A stretch of DNA of 8,876 nt from Syntrophaceae bacterium (GTDB taxonomy: Bacteria; Desulfobacterota; Desulfomonilia; Desulfomonilales; Desulfomonilaceae): the NCBI GenBank assembly GCA_014874425.1, contig JACWAG010000260.1:1-8876 (forward strand), in the 5' to 3' direction. The position numbers and the translations under genes are program-made. Below are positions 1 to 6,223 of this stretch, piece by piece; the stretch's first letter is position 1; the number at the start of each line of letters is the position of its first letter. The notes under the pieces are model-generated. The model did no database searches. It was not told the origin of the DNA and saw only the letters and a program-made list of their open reading frames with translations.

Positions 1-1070
1 GCTAAAATTTCTTTGCCGCAAAAATCATTTTCATTAATTTCCAATTCAAGCGTCAAATTTCGTCTAATGGCCCTTTCTTTGATCATGCCCATGCAATTAT
101 TCAAAAGTTGACTCAAATCAACGGCGGAAATGGCTAAGTCTGTCTTGCCGGTTTCAATTCTTGAGAGGTCCAATATATCGTTGATCAGTTTAAGCAATTG
201 GTGGCCGGAATCAAAAATCTCTTGAACGTAACTTATTTGTTTTCCGTTGAGTTCTCCAAAGAATCGGCCTGCAAGGAGTTCTGAAAAACCGATGATTGCG
301 GTCAATGGTGTCCGAAGTTCGTGGCTCATGTTAGTCAGAAATTCGTTCTTAGCGGCGTTTGAGACTTCAGCTTCAGCCCGAAGCCTCGCTGTTTCGGCCA
401 ATGCCTGATCACGCCACAATATGCCGGCCCTAAGGTCTTTAACGAGGTCGTCCCTTTCGAATCTGAGCGTGAATATTTCCGAGTACAACTTGTGTACGCC
501 GTGTCCGAAAAAAACCATCAGGACGCCGTACATGAACAAAATGACGCCGACCATTATGTGGAACTCGCCCCCTTCGTATAAAAAACGCCCGGCAAGCGGA
601 ACTAGCGCCAAAGAAATGTTTGTCAAATATTCACCAGTTGGGGAATAAATCACCGCTGCCCCTGCGACTCGTCCCCCAAAGAACAGAGTCATAAAAATCT
701 GGAGATGTTCCGAGTTTTCAGGGAAAAGAAAAATTGCGGCGATTGCCCACAATAGGCTGATTAAAAATGTCATCGCCCGATGATATCTTGCCCAGGCCGA
801 CAATTCATTTCCCGAAGGTTCAGATTTTCGGAACGCTAAGACTAGGAGCAATCTCGCCATAGAAAAGATGAAGTAGGACGCGACCCAAGCGATCAAACGC
901 AAGTGTGGAATAGCGCCCCAAAGGACCCAAGCGAGCATTAATACAGCTGTGAGGGCAGTCCAAGTAGCCAGGATGGTGTGATAATATATTTGGTTTATCT
1001 GCGCGAAGCGAATTCGCTCCTGCCTTGAAGTGTGGTTGAAATCCTTCTCCTGAATATCGATTTTTTCCAT
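1..1070 (-). CDS. Membrane-bound sensor histidine kinase, partial (C-terminal catalytic domain cut by the window edge)
   Basis: Reading the minus strand from the ATG at 1070 gives 356 codons open to the window edge. An in-frame TGA sits directly before the ATG, so no longer start is possible. About six hydrophobic segments are visible (roughly residues 34-52, 58-80, 98-117, 122-143, 148-165, 171-190), then a charged helix (about 200-240). A HisKA domain follows, with phospho-acceptor His250 in the H-box NMSHELRTPL and a dimerisation helix running to about residue 315 (DILDLSRIETGK). The N, G1, F and G2 ATP-binding boxes must lie beyond base 1. The six-TM input module has no periplasmic domain I can see, so the signal is probably sensed in or near the membrane; I do not recognise its family. 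It starts 14 bases after the response regulator stop codon, so the two are very likely co-transcribed and a cognate pair. The Shine-Dalgarno sequence is weak (AGTGGG region). Confidence 0.93.
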   Translation of the reverse strand, partial: MEKIDIQEKDFNHTSRQERIRFAQINQIYYHTILATWTALTAVLMLAWVLWGAIPHLRLIAWVASYFIFSMARLLLVLAFRKSEPSGNELSAWARYHRAMTFLISLLWAIAAIFLFPENSEHLQIFMTLFFGGRVAGAAVIYSPTGEYLTNISLALVPLAGRFLYEGGEFHIMVGVILFMYGVLMVFFGHGVHKLYSEIFTLRFERDDLVKDLRAGILWRDQALAETARLRAEAEVSNAAKNEFLTNMSHELRTPLTAIIGFSELLAGRFFGELNGKQISYVQEIFDSGHQLLKLINDILDLSRIETGKTDLAISAVDLSQLLNNCMGMIKERAIRRNLTLELEINENDFCGKEIL

Positions 1071-1084
1071 TCACCCACTTTGTG

Positions 1085-2854
1085 TCAAACGTCGTTTATA
1101 CCCAGCTTAACCATGTGACGTGTCAGAGCAAAACGGGAGATACCTAGAAGACGCGCCGCCTCATGTCTTTTTCCGGTGGCGCGGCGAAGCGCATTCTCTA
1201 TAAGGCGCCGCTCAGTATCCCCAATCGCTTCGTATAAAGAACGCTCTGGCTGCATCTGTGATTCGGGGCCTTGAGACAATTCGGATTTTCCTAGTCCTAG
1301 ATGGCCGATACTAATAGTCTGGCCTCTGGAAAGGATCAGACCCCGTTCAAGAACATTGCGCAATTCCCTTATATTGCCGGGCCAAGAGTAATTTCTTAAT
1401 GCCTCAATGGCATTAGAATGTATTCTGGGAAGGGAATTAATATGCAATTTTTCACAAAGACGTATTAGAATCTGATTTGCTATGGTTGTTAAATCTTCAA
1501 GTCTTTCTCTTAACGGTGGGACATTTATAGAGAGCACATTTAGCCGATAGAACAGGTCCATTCTAAAGCTGCCCTCGGAAACCTCTTTGTGTAGGTCCCT
1601 GTTGGTAGCCGCTATTGGTCTCATGTTGACACTCACGACCTTTTCTCCACCCACCCTAGTGAAAGAGAACGTATCAAAGAAAGTAAGGAGCTTTGCCTGC
1701 ATCAAAGGCGACAATTCTCCGATTTCATTTAGGAGAAGCGTTCCTCCTTCAGCAAGTTCCAGCATGCCCCGTTTCCTGCGAACCGCTCCAGTGTAAGAAC
1801 CGGCCTCATGCCCGAACAGTTCGGATTCGGCCAATTCCGGCGGAATAGCCGCGCAATTGATAGAATAGAATGGGCCGTTCGACCGAGATGAGCGATCATG
1901 TATATAGCGCGCCAGATGGTCCTTTCCACTGCCGGTTTCGCCGGTCAATAGTATAACGCTGTTTGTTTCAGCGGCGATATTCGCCTTTGCAAGAGTCGAG
2001 AGCATAGACTCAGACTTGTATTCGCTAATTGTGGGAGAGTAGCCAAATGAAATGGAAAGAGGGTCCGCAAGTTCCCGAACAATTCCACAAATCCCTATTA
2101 TTTCTCCGGTTGAATCGCGAAGAGGAAATCTAATAAAATCGAGAGATGTTGGTTGAGAATTCCAAACCAGACTCTGCTGACTCTCAATAGTTTGTCCCTG
2201 GAGCACTCTACTTTCGATATCCCTCGCTGCTGCGTCATAATTGGCGCCAAATAACTCGCTGTCCATTCTCCCTATGATATCCTCATGTTTAACTTGAAGG
2301 AGATCTAAGGCCGCTGCATTGACGTCCACGTATCTACGGTCCCGATCTTTGATAAAAATACAATCCTGAGCGGATTCGAAAATCTTTCTAAATCGCTTTT
2401 CACTTTCTACAAGCTCGGCGGTTCGTTTTTTTACGGTCTCCTCGAGTTCATTCTTATGACGTTTGATGGTGTCTTGGGCCTCTTTCATTTTGAGGGCGGA
2501 TTTCACTCGGATACTCAGCTCCAGGCGGTCTATTGGCTTGGTAATAAAGTCATTGGCCCCTGCTTCAACCGCCCTCAGACGGCTTTCCCGGTCGTCTAAT
2601 ATGGTTACCATTATTATCGGGATGTCAAAATAATCGGGATGTTCCCTGATCCTGCGAGTGAATTCAAATCCATCCATGCCAGGCATCATAACATCCAACA
2701 ATATTAGATCGAACCCTGCTCCGAGTTTCTTAAGAGCTTCAAAACCGTCACTTGCGGCCTCGGAAGAGTAACCTAACACCTCTAAAAAATTACCTATGAG
2801 GGTCCGATTCCTAGACTCATCATCAACCACGAGGATATGACTAGTTCGACTCAT
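1085..2854 (-). CDS. Sigma-54-type response regulator (REC-PAS-AAA+-Fis HTH) with non-canonical GSYTGA loop and Walker B Asn
   Basis: 589 aa from the ATG at 2854, which has a good Shine-Dalgarno (GAGG, about 6 nt upstream). A longer frame from a TTG at 2920 has no such site. Domains in order: a receiver with acidic pocket D11/D12, phospho-acceptor D54 (LLDVMMPGMDG), T84 and K106; a coiled-coil linker (about 118-152); a PAS domain (about 153-262); an AAA+ domain (about 270-510) with Walker A GETGSGK at 305-311 and arginine-rich FRMDLFYRLNV at 430-440; and a Fis-type HTH at the C-terminus (EAARLLGISRFALTRHM, about 565-581). Two signature motifs differ from the family norm. The sigma-54 contact loop is G352-S-Y-T-G-A357 rather than GAFTGA, and Walker B reads LLLN376-E377 rather than FLDE. 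It may still activate sigma-54 promoters, with altered ATPase or contact properties, or it may regulate differently. It lies just upstream of the histidine kinase gene, its probable partner. Confidence 0.95.
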   Translation of the reverse strand: MSRTSHILVVDDESRNRTLIGNFLEVLGYSSEAASDGFEALKKLGAGFDLILLDVMMPGMDGFEFTRRIREHPDYFDIPIIMVTILDDRESRLRAVEAGANDFITKPIDRLELSIRVKSALKMKEAQDTIKRHKNELEETVKKRTAELVESEKRFRKIFESAQDCIFIKDRDRRYVDVNAAALDLLQVKHEDIIGRMDSELFGANYDAAARDIESRVLQGQTIESQQSLVWNSQPTSLDFIRFPLRDSTGEIIGICGIVRELADPLSISFGYSPTISEYKSESMLSTLAKANIAAETNSVILLTGETGSGKDHLARYIHDRSSRSNGPFYSINCAAIPPELAESELFGHEAGSYTGAVRRKRGMLELAEGGTLLLNEIGELSPLMQAKLLTFFDTFSFTRVGGEKVVSVNMRPIAATNRDLHKEVSEGSFRMDLFYRLNVLSINVPPLRERLEDLTTIANQILIRLCEKLHINSLPRIHSNAIEALRNYSWPGNIRELRNVLERGLILSRGQTISIGHLGLGKSELSQGPESQMQPERSLYEAIGDTERRLIENALRRATGKRHEAARLLGISRFALTRHMVKLGINDV

Positions 2855-2919
2855 GAATTGCCTCGGAGCGATTCTTTGTCGCGGATTAAGATAACGCTTT
2901 AAATTGTATATAGCGTACA

Positions 2920-2970
2920 AATTTTGACTAAGTTCATCAGGAAAATTCAGTTTTCGCTGAAGTCAAAATT
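2920..2970. repeat. 10-bp perfect inverted repeat with 31-nt spacer (imperfect long hairpin)
   Basis: AATTTTGACT (2920-2929) is matched exactly by its reverse complement AGTCAAAATT (2961-2970). The spacer can pair further (TCA 2934-2936 with TGA 2958-2960, AAAA 2942-2945 with TTTT 2951-2954), leaving a small loop. It lies 66 bases upstream of the response regulator ATG, next to AT-rich sequence (TATATACAAT on the minus strand) that could hold a promoter. It could be an operator or a weak AT-rich terminator for transcripts from the right. The stem is AT-rich and no run of U follows it, so it is not a classical terminator. Confidence 0.5.
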
Positions 2971-3151
2971 GGCTTCAGGCTTTCCCCCTTGGCTGGCCGT
3001 GATTCCACCAAGGCTAACCTTAATCCCTCTATTTTGTATGCAATGTTTGCGCCACCCTGTCGGAATTCATCGGCATCGACTTCACTTTTTTGGCCAAGAT
3101 TTCCTTGGCCCGGGAAACGCCATATTCAAAAGTGGCCTTACCACAAAGGTG
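2937..3151 (-). pseudogene. Possible remnant of a small protein gene broken by a one-base frameshift
   Basis: In this otherwise gene-free stretch the minus strand has two protein-like frames meeting at an A-run near 3032-3035. The first (3151 to a TAG at 3029-3031) reads ...GVSRAKEILAKKVKSM...SDRVAQTLHTK. The second continues as KIEGLRLALVESRPAKGES...TSAKTEFS and stops with TGA at 2937-2939. Adding one A to the AAAA run would join them without a stop. The joined peptide has soluble-protein composition, rich in K, E and A. There is no convincing upstream ATG; a TTG preceded by AAGGA (ATC TTG GCC) is the best candidate start. I recognise no family. It could equally be a chance open frame, so confidence is low. 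Confidence 0.27.
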
Positions 3152-3175
3152 TTAATTTGAATGAGATGATCTGGA

Positions 3176-3535
3176 TTACCAAAGTCTCAGCACTTTCTTG
3201 TCACCCCTGATTTCCGCCCTTACTTTCTCAATGTGACGCAGGGCCGCAAACTCACGTTCGATTACCTTGGCTTCTGTGCCAATCTTTTCAATAAGCGCTC
3301 GAAATTCAACACCCCCGGTTTCCTCAAGGACTTTAAGAATTTTTGTTTGAATCTCGTTAAGTTGGACTGGCCCACTGTTTTTTTCTGATATAGACTTTGC
3401 AGTATAAACTGCCCACGGATCACAAGTTCGAGTAGGGGAAAGAGCGTCCATGTAGCAATCGTCACAAAGCTTTTGATCATGGAATTCGCGTTCTTCGCCA
3501 TCTTCGATATTCTGACTACACTTGTCGCATTTCAT
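3176..3535 (-). CDS. Small CxxC-x17-CxxC protein with winged-helix-like C-terminus (uncharacterised)
   Basis: 119 aa starting at the ATG at 3535, chosen because GGAGG lies 5 nt upstream. An ATG four codons earlier overlaps that ribosome-binding site. The N-terminus has C3xxC6 and C24xxC27 with His19 between, a LIM- or zinc-ribbon-like pattern that probably binds one zinc ion. It is followed by CDPWAVY at 38-44, which looks like a conserved family signature and includes a fifth cysteine. From about residue 57 onward the sequence (VQLNEIQTKILKVLEETGGV...) resembles a winged helix, suggesting nucleic-acid binding or a protein-protein role. I associate such proteins with Desulfobacterota genomes but know no assigned function. 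It lies 56 bases after the zwf stop, close enough for co-transcription. That gap contains a GAAAAT/ATTTTC mini-hairpin but no clear terminator. Confidence 0.88.
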   Translation of the reverse strand: MKCDKCSQNIEDGEEREFHDQKLCDDCYMDALSPTRTCDPWAVYTAKSISEKNSGPVQLNEIQTKILKVLEETGGVEFRALIEKIGTEAKVIEREFAALRHIEKVRAEIRGDKKVLRLW

Positions 3536-3550
3536 GACGGCCTCCATAGA

Positions 3551-3566
3551 GAAAATAATAATTTTC
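3551..3566. repeat. AT-rich mini-hairpin in the zwf/small-gene gap
   Basis: GAAAAT (3551-3556) and ATTTTC (3561-3566) form a 6-bp stem with a 4-nt loop, about 15 nt upstream of the small gene's start codon. It is too AT-rich to be a confident terminator. It may affect translation initiation or be chance in AT-rich DNA. Confidence 0.25.
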
Positions 3567-3591
3567 GTAATAAATACATACTGAACAAAAA

Positions 3592-5157
3592 TTACAAACG
3601 CTCGCTTTTAAAGATATTCGCTGCTTCAGGTCCCCAACTTCCGGCAGGATAAAAAAGGAGACGCTTACCCCTATCAGCGCAGTTTTCACAATCCTCCAGC
3701 AGAGGCTCAAGGAAAGACCAGCACAGTTCCACGCCGTCTTGTCGCCAGAAAAGCATATGATCTCCCTGGATACAATCCATGATGGCTTTTTCATATGCGT
3801 TTAGCACTGGACCAGCGTAGTCCTGCCTATAATCGAAGTCCATTCTAACCGACCTCAAACAAACCTTGGCGCCGGGATTTTTGGTCTCAAAACTTAGGCT
3901 AACTTTTTCATCCGGATAAATCCCAAGCGTTAGCACGTTGGCGCTTGCAACTTCTCCTAAAATCCCTTGGAACATGGAATGAGGCGCCTTTTTGAAATGT
4001 ATTACTATCTCAGTCATCTTTTTAGCGAGTCTTTTGCCTGAAACAAGATAGAAAGGGATCCCATGCCATCGCCAGTTATCTACAAAAACCTTCATACCGG
4101 CAAAAGTTGGGATAACGGATTCCGGGTTGACACCGGGTTCTTCACGATAACCCGCTACCGGCTCTCCATCAATTGTTCCTGAAGCGTATTGCCCCAACAC
4201 CAGGACCCCCTCGGAATCGTGAGGGGGAAAAGGTCGGAGAGACCGGAAAACCTTACTCTTTTCATCTTGTACGAAATCAGGCTGAAGAAGTGATGGTGGT
4301 TCCATTGCGGTTAACGCCAAAAGTTGCATCATATGGTTCTGGAACATGTCACGCAGTACACCTGACTCTTCGTAATATTCCGCACGATTTTCAACTCCAA
4401 GTGATTCCGCCGCGATAATCTGAACGTTATCTATAAACATGCGATTCCATAGGGGTTCAAAGATGGCGTTGGCAAAACGGAATATAAGTACATTCTGTAC
4501 TGTTTCCTTGGCAAGGTAATGGTCAATCCGGAAAATCTGTTCTTCTTTGAAATGCTTGTGGAGGGTCTTGTTAAGGTCGCTAGCAGTCTTAAGGTCCCTT
4601 CCAAAAGGCTTTTCCACAACGATGCGAACCCACCCATTGCCGTTTTGATTTTCCAGGGAAAGACCGGCATTTCCAAGCATTTCCGATGTTCTGGCGTAAA
4701 ACGATGGTGGAATCGCCAGATAAAAGATCTTGTTACCTCTAGGATTTAGGTCCTTCTCCAAAGTTTGTAACGCTTTTGAAAGTTTGTTGAAAGAATCGGC
4801 GGAATCAAACTGAACGGCCTGGTAATAGAGAGATTTAGCGAACCCTTCCCACTTAGACATATCCATCCCGTTTACAGCAGACTTTATTCTTTCACGGAAC
4901 TGTATATCGGTCATCTCGGACCTTGCAGCGCCCACGATGACAAGGGAATCTGGCATCACCCCTGTAAGATAGAGATTGTATAGCGCAGGAGCCAGTTTAC
5001 GGGTGGTTAGATCTCCTGTAGCGCCGAAGATCACAATTGTGCATGGTTCAACCGGGCCTTCCACAAGGCAAGCCTCTACAGGAACATTTAGATCAGATGT
5101 CTGTCCTTTGATCACCGTATCGACATACTTATCGAGATTTTCACGTGAAAAATTCAT
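3592..5157 (-). CDS. zwf: Glucose-6-phosphate 1-dehydrogenase
   Basis: 521 aa, near the usual 480-515 for bacterial enzymes, so it appears complete. The cytoplasmic enzyme oxidises glucose 6-phosphate to 6-phosphogluconolactone with NADP+ or NAD+, entering the oxidative pentose-phosphate or Entner-Doudoroff route. Visible motifs: the nucleotide-binding fold GATGDL at 45-50 with KLAPALYNL after it; EKPFG at 182-186; the active-site signature RIDHYLAKE at 210-218 with substrate-binding His213; and NHMMQLL with His275, at the position of the catalytic general base (His240 in the Leuconostoc enzyme). The start ATG lies 3 bases after the glk stop, and its ribosome-binding site (GGAGG, 8 nt upstream) is inside the last codons of glk, so translational coupling is likely. 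No lactonase (pgl) or 6-phosphogluconate dehydrogenase gene is present in the window. Confidence 0.98.
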   Translation of the reverse strand: MNFSRENLDKYVDTVIKGQTSDLNVPVEACLVEGPVEPCTIVIFGATGDLTTRKLAPALYNLYLTGVMPDSLVIVGAARSEMTDIQFRERIKSAVNGMDMSKWEGFAKSLYYQAVQFDSADSFNKLSKALQTLEKDLNPRGNKIFYLAIPPSFYARTSEMLGNAGLSLENQNGNGWVRIVVEKPFGRDLKTASDLNKTLHKHFKEEQIFRIDHYLAKETVQNVLIFRFANAIFEPLWNRMFIDNVQIIAAESLGVENRAEYYEESGVLRDMFQNHMMQLLALTAMEPPSLLQPDFVQDEKSKVFRSLRPFPPHDSEGVLVLGQYASGTIDGEPVAGYREEPGVNPESVIPTFAGMKVFVDNWRWHGIPFYLVSGKRLAKKMTEIVIHFKKAPHSMFQGILGEVASANVLTLGIYPDEKVSLSFETKNPGAKVCLRSVRMDFDYRQDYAGPVLNAYEKAIMDCIQGDHMLFWRQDGVELCWSFLEPLLEDCENCADRGKRLLFYPAGSWGPEAANIFKSERL

Positions 5158-5160
5158 TCC

Positions 5161-6162
5161 TTAGCCCTCCATAAGGTCCATGGCGCAATACGCGGCCCCT
5201 AACAACGCTGCTTTGTCGTTGAGAACAACCTTGACCGGAATTTCGGAAAGAAGTTCCATAAATCGACCCTTAGCGATAAAAGCCTTCATAAAGACCTCTT
5301 CTTTCAACTTGGGTAAGATCTTAGGGCATATCCCACCGGCCAGATACATTCCACCTGTTGTCATGCCGGTCAGGGCAAGATTGCCTGTGGCTGCCCCCAG
5401 GATGGAAACGAACATATCAAGGGACTCGACGCAAAGAGGTTCCTTTTCAACGAGAGCGGCGTCGGAGATTACTTTTGAAGCGTCTTCAGCCTGAAATCGC
5501 TCCTGTATCCAGGCGGGTTCTCTGTGATTGTGGTACTTTTTAAGCCACGAGTAGATCGTCAACAACCCGGGTCCTGACGCTAGGCGCTCCACACTCACAT
5601 GAGACGTGAGGAGATCCTGTAACATAGCAATCTCAATTGAATTTCTGGGAGCAAAGTCAACATGTCCTCCCTCAGACTGCAGCGGATAGCCTTTTCCGTT
5701 AATGGACACGAGCAGGGCCATTCCCAGACCGGTCCCCGCTGCTACCACTCCAACTGGGCCTGTGGGATCATGTCTCCCGTGATTCAGCTCGACAAGTTCC
5801 TGATCCTGCAGGAATGGAATCGAAGCGGCCGTAGCTGCAAGATCGTTAATTAGATGGACCTTCTCCCAGTTGAAAAGTTCTTTTAACTTCTTCGATGAAA
5901 CAATCCAAGGAAGATTCGTGGTTTTTACACACCCGTTCGAAACAGGGCCGGCAATCCCGAAGCAGGCGGCGCCGATCTTCACGTTATGTTTCGATAGAAA
6001 AACTTCGATAATTTGTTCCAGGGACGAGGTGTTTCGACTGGGATACGACTCCACGACACTCAGAATCGGCCTTTCTTTATTGGGAATGAAAATCGCAAGA
6101 TTGGTCTTGGTCCCTCCAATGTCACCGGCAAGAACAAAATGTGTGTCGTGGTCAGTTTTCAT
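5161..6162 (-). CDS. glk: Glucokinase (Glk family)
   Basis: 333 aa, close to the roughly 320 aa of E. coli Glk, so full length. It phosphorylates glucose with ATP to glucose 6-phosphate in the cytoplasm, supplying the substrate for the following zwf product. Features: the N-terminal phosphate-binding loop GDIGGTKT at 13-20; FGIAGPV at 68-74; the catalytic-base region INDLAATA at 105-112 with Asp107; adenosine loop GTGLGMA at 143-149; the sugar-binding motif EGGHVDFAP at 164-172; and LAGGICPKI toward the C-terminus. The EGGHVDFAP motif and the absence of the ROK-type CxCGxxGC zinc cluster place it in the Glk rather than ROK group. The ATG at 6162 has a modest GGA-containing ribosome-binding site. 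A sigma-54-like promoter lies in the 61 bases between it and the upstream activator gene. Confidence 0.96.
   Translation of the reverse strand: MKTDHDTHFVLAGDIGGTKTNLAIFIPNKERPILSVVESYPSRNTSSLEQIIEVFLSKHNVKIGAACFGIAGPVSNGCVKTTNLPWIVSSKKLKELFNWEKVHLINDLAATAASIPFLQDQELVELNHGRHDPTGPVGVVAAGTGLGMALLVSINGKGYPLQSEGGHVDFAPRNSIEIAMLQDLLTSHVSVERLASGPGLLTIYSWLKKYHNHREPAWIQERFQAEDASKVISDAALVEKEPLCVESLDMFVSILGAATGNLALTGMTTGGMYLAGGICPKILPKLKEEVFMKAFIAKGRFMELLSEIPVKVVLNDKAALLGAAYCAMDLMEG
5166..5170 (-). promoter_or_regulatory. zwf ribosome-binding site embedded in glk
   Basis: The minus strand reads GGAGG here, overlapping the last sense codons of glk (Glu-Gly) and 8 nt before the zwf ATG at 5157. This fixes the zwf start and indicates coupled translation of the two genes. 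Confidence 0.75.
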
Positions 6163-6208
6163 TGTTTTTCCAAATCAACTTCCGAGACTAATTTAGATTG
6201 TTTCAATT

Positions 6209-6223
6209 TCATGTCTTGTGCCA
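6209..6223 (-). promoter_or_regulatory. Candidate sigma-54 (-24/-12) promoter for glk-zwf
   Basis: On the minus strand TGGCAC (6223-6218) matches the -24 half of the sigma-54 consensus TGGCACG-N4-TTGC perfectly. At the right spacing (GG, then 10 bases) the -12 half reads ATGA instead of TTGC, so the usual GC is GA. It begins right after the activator gene's stop codon. It would place a transcript start near 6198, giving a leader of about 36 nt for glk. I see no better sigma-70 promoter in this gap. The weak -12 half keeps confidence moderate. Confidence 0.42.

Larger units (their letters stand above)
2855..3175. other. 321-base intergenic region without an intact gene
   Basis: This stretch between the small zinc-site protein and the response regulator has no complete gene I can support. 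It contains the possible broken reading frame, the 10-bp inverted repeat at 2920-2970, a short GGCCAAG/CTTGGCC hairpin at 3092-3110 and a looser CCTTGG...CCAAGG pair around 2988-3012. The plus-strand open frames here lack ribosome-binding sites and protein-like composition. Confidence 0.6.

Noticed and set aside
820..1074. 84-codon minus-strand frame starting at a GTG at 1074
   Set aside because: It overlaps the histidine kinase in another frame; the kinase frame has continuous TM segments and the H-box, so this one is a shadow.
2855..2920. Extended N-terminus of the response regulator from a TTG at 2920 (22 extra residues)
   Set aside because: The ATG at 2854 has a GAGG ribosome-binding site and puts the receiver's conserved ILVVDDE at the usual distance from the start; the extension is not receiver-like.
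3092..3110. GGCCAAG/CTTGGCC hairpin as a terminator for the small CxxC gene
   Set aside because: On the minus strand the stem is followed by an A-run, not a T-run, and on the plus strand by CGGGAAACG, so it lacks a U-tract both ways.
2924..3210. Two overlapping plus-strand open frames (2924-3160, 2989-3210)
   Set aside because: No ribosome-binding site, odd composition rich in P, F, H and W, and opposite in direction to every other gene.
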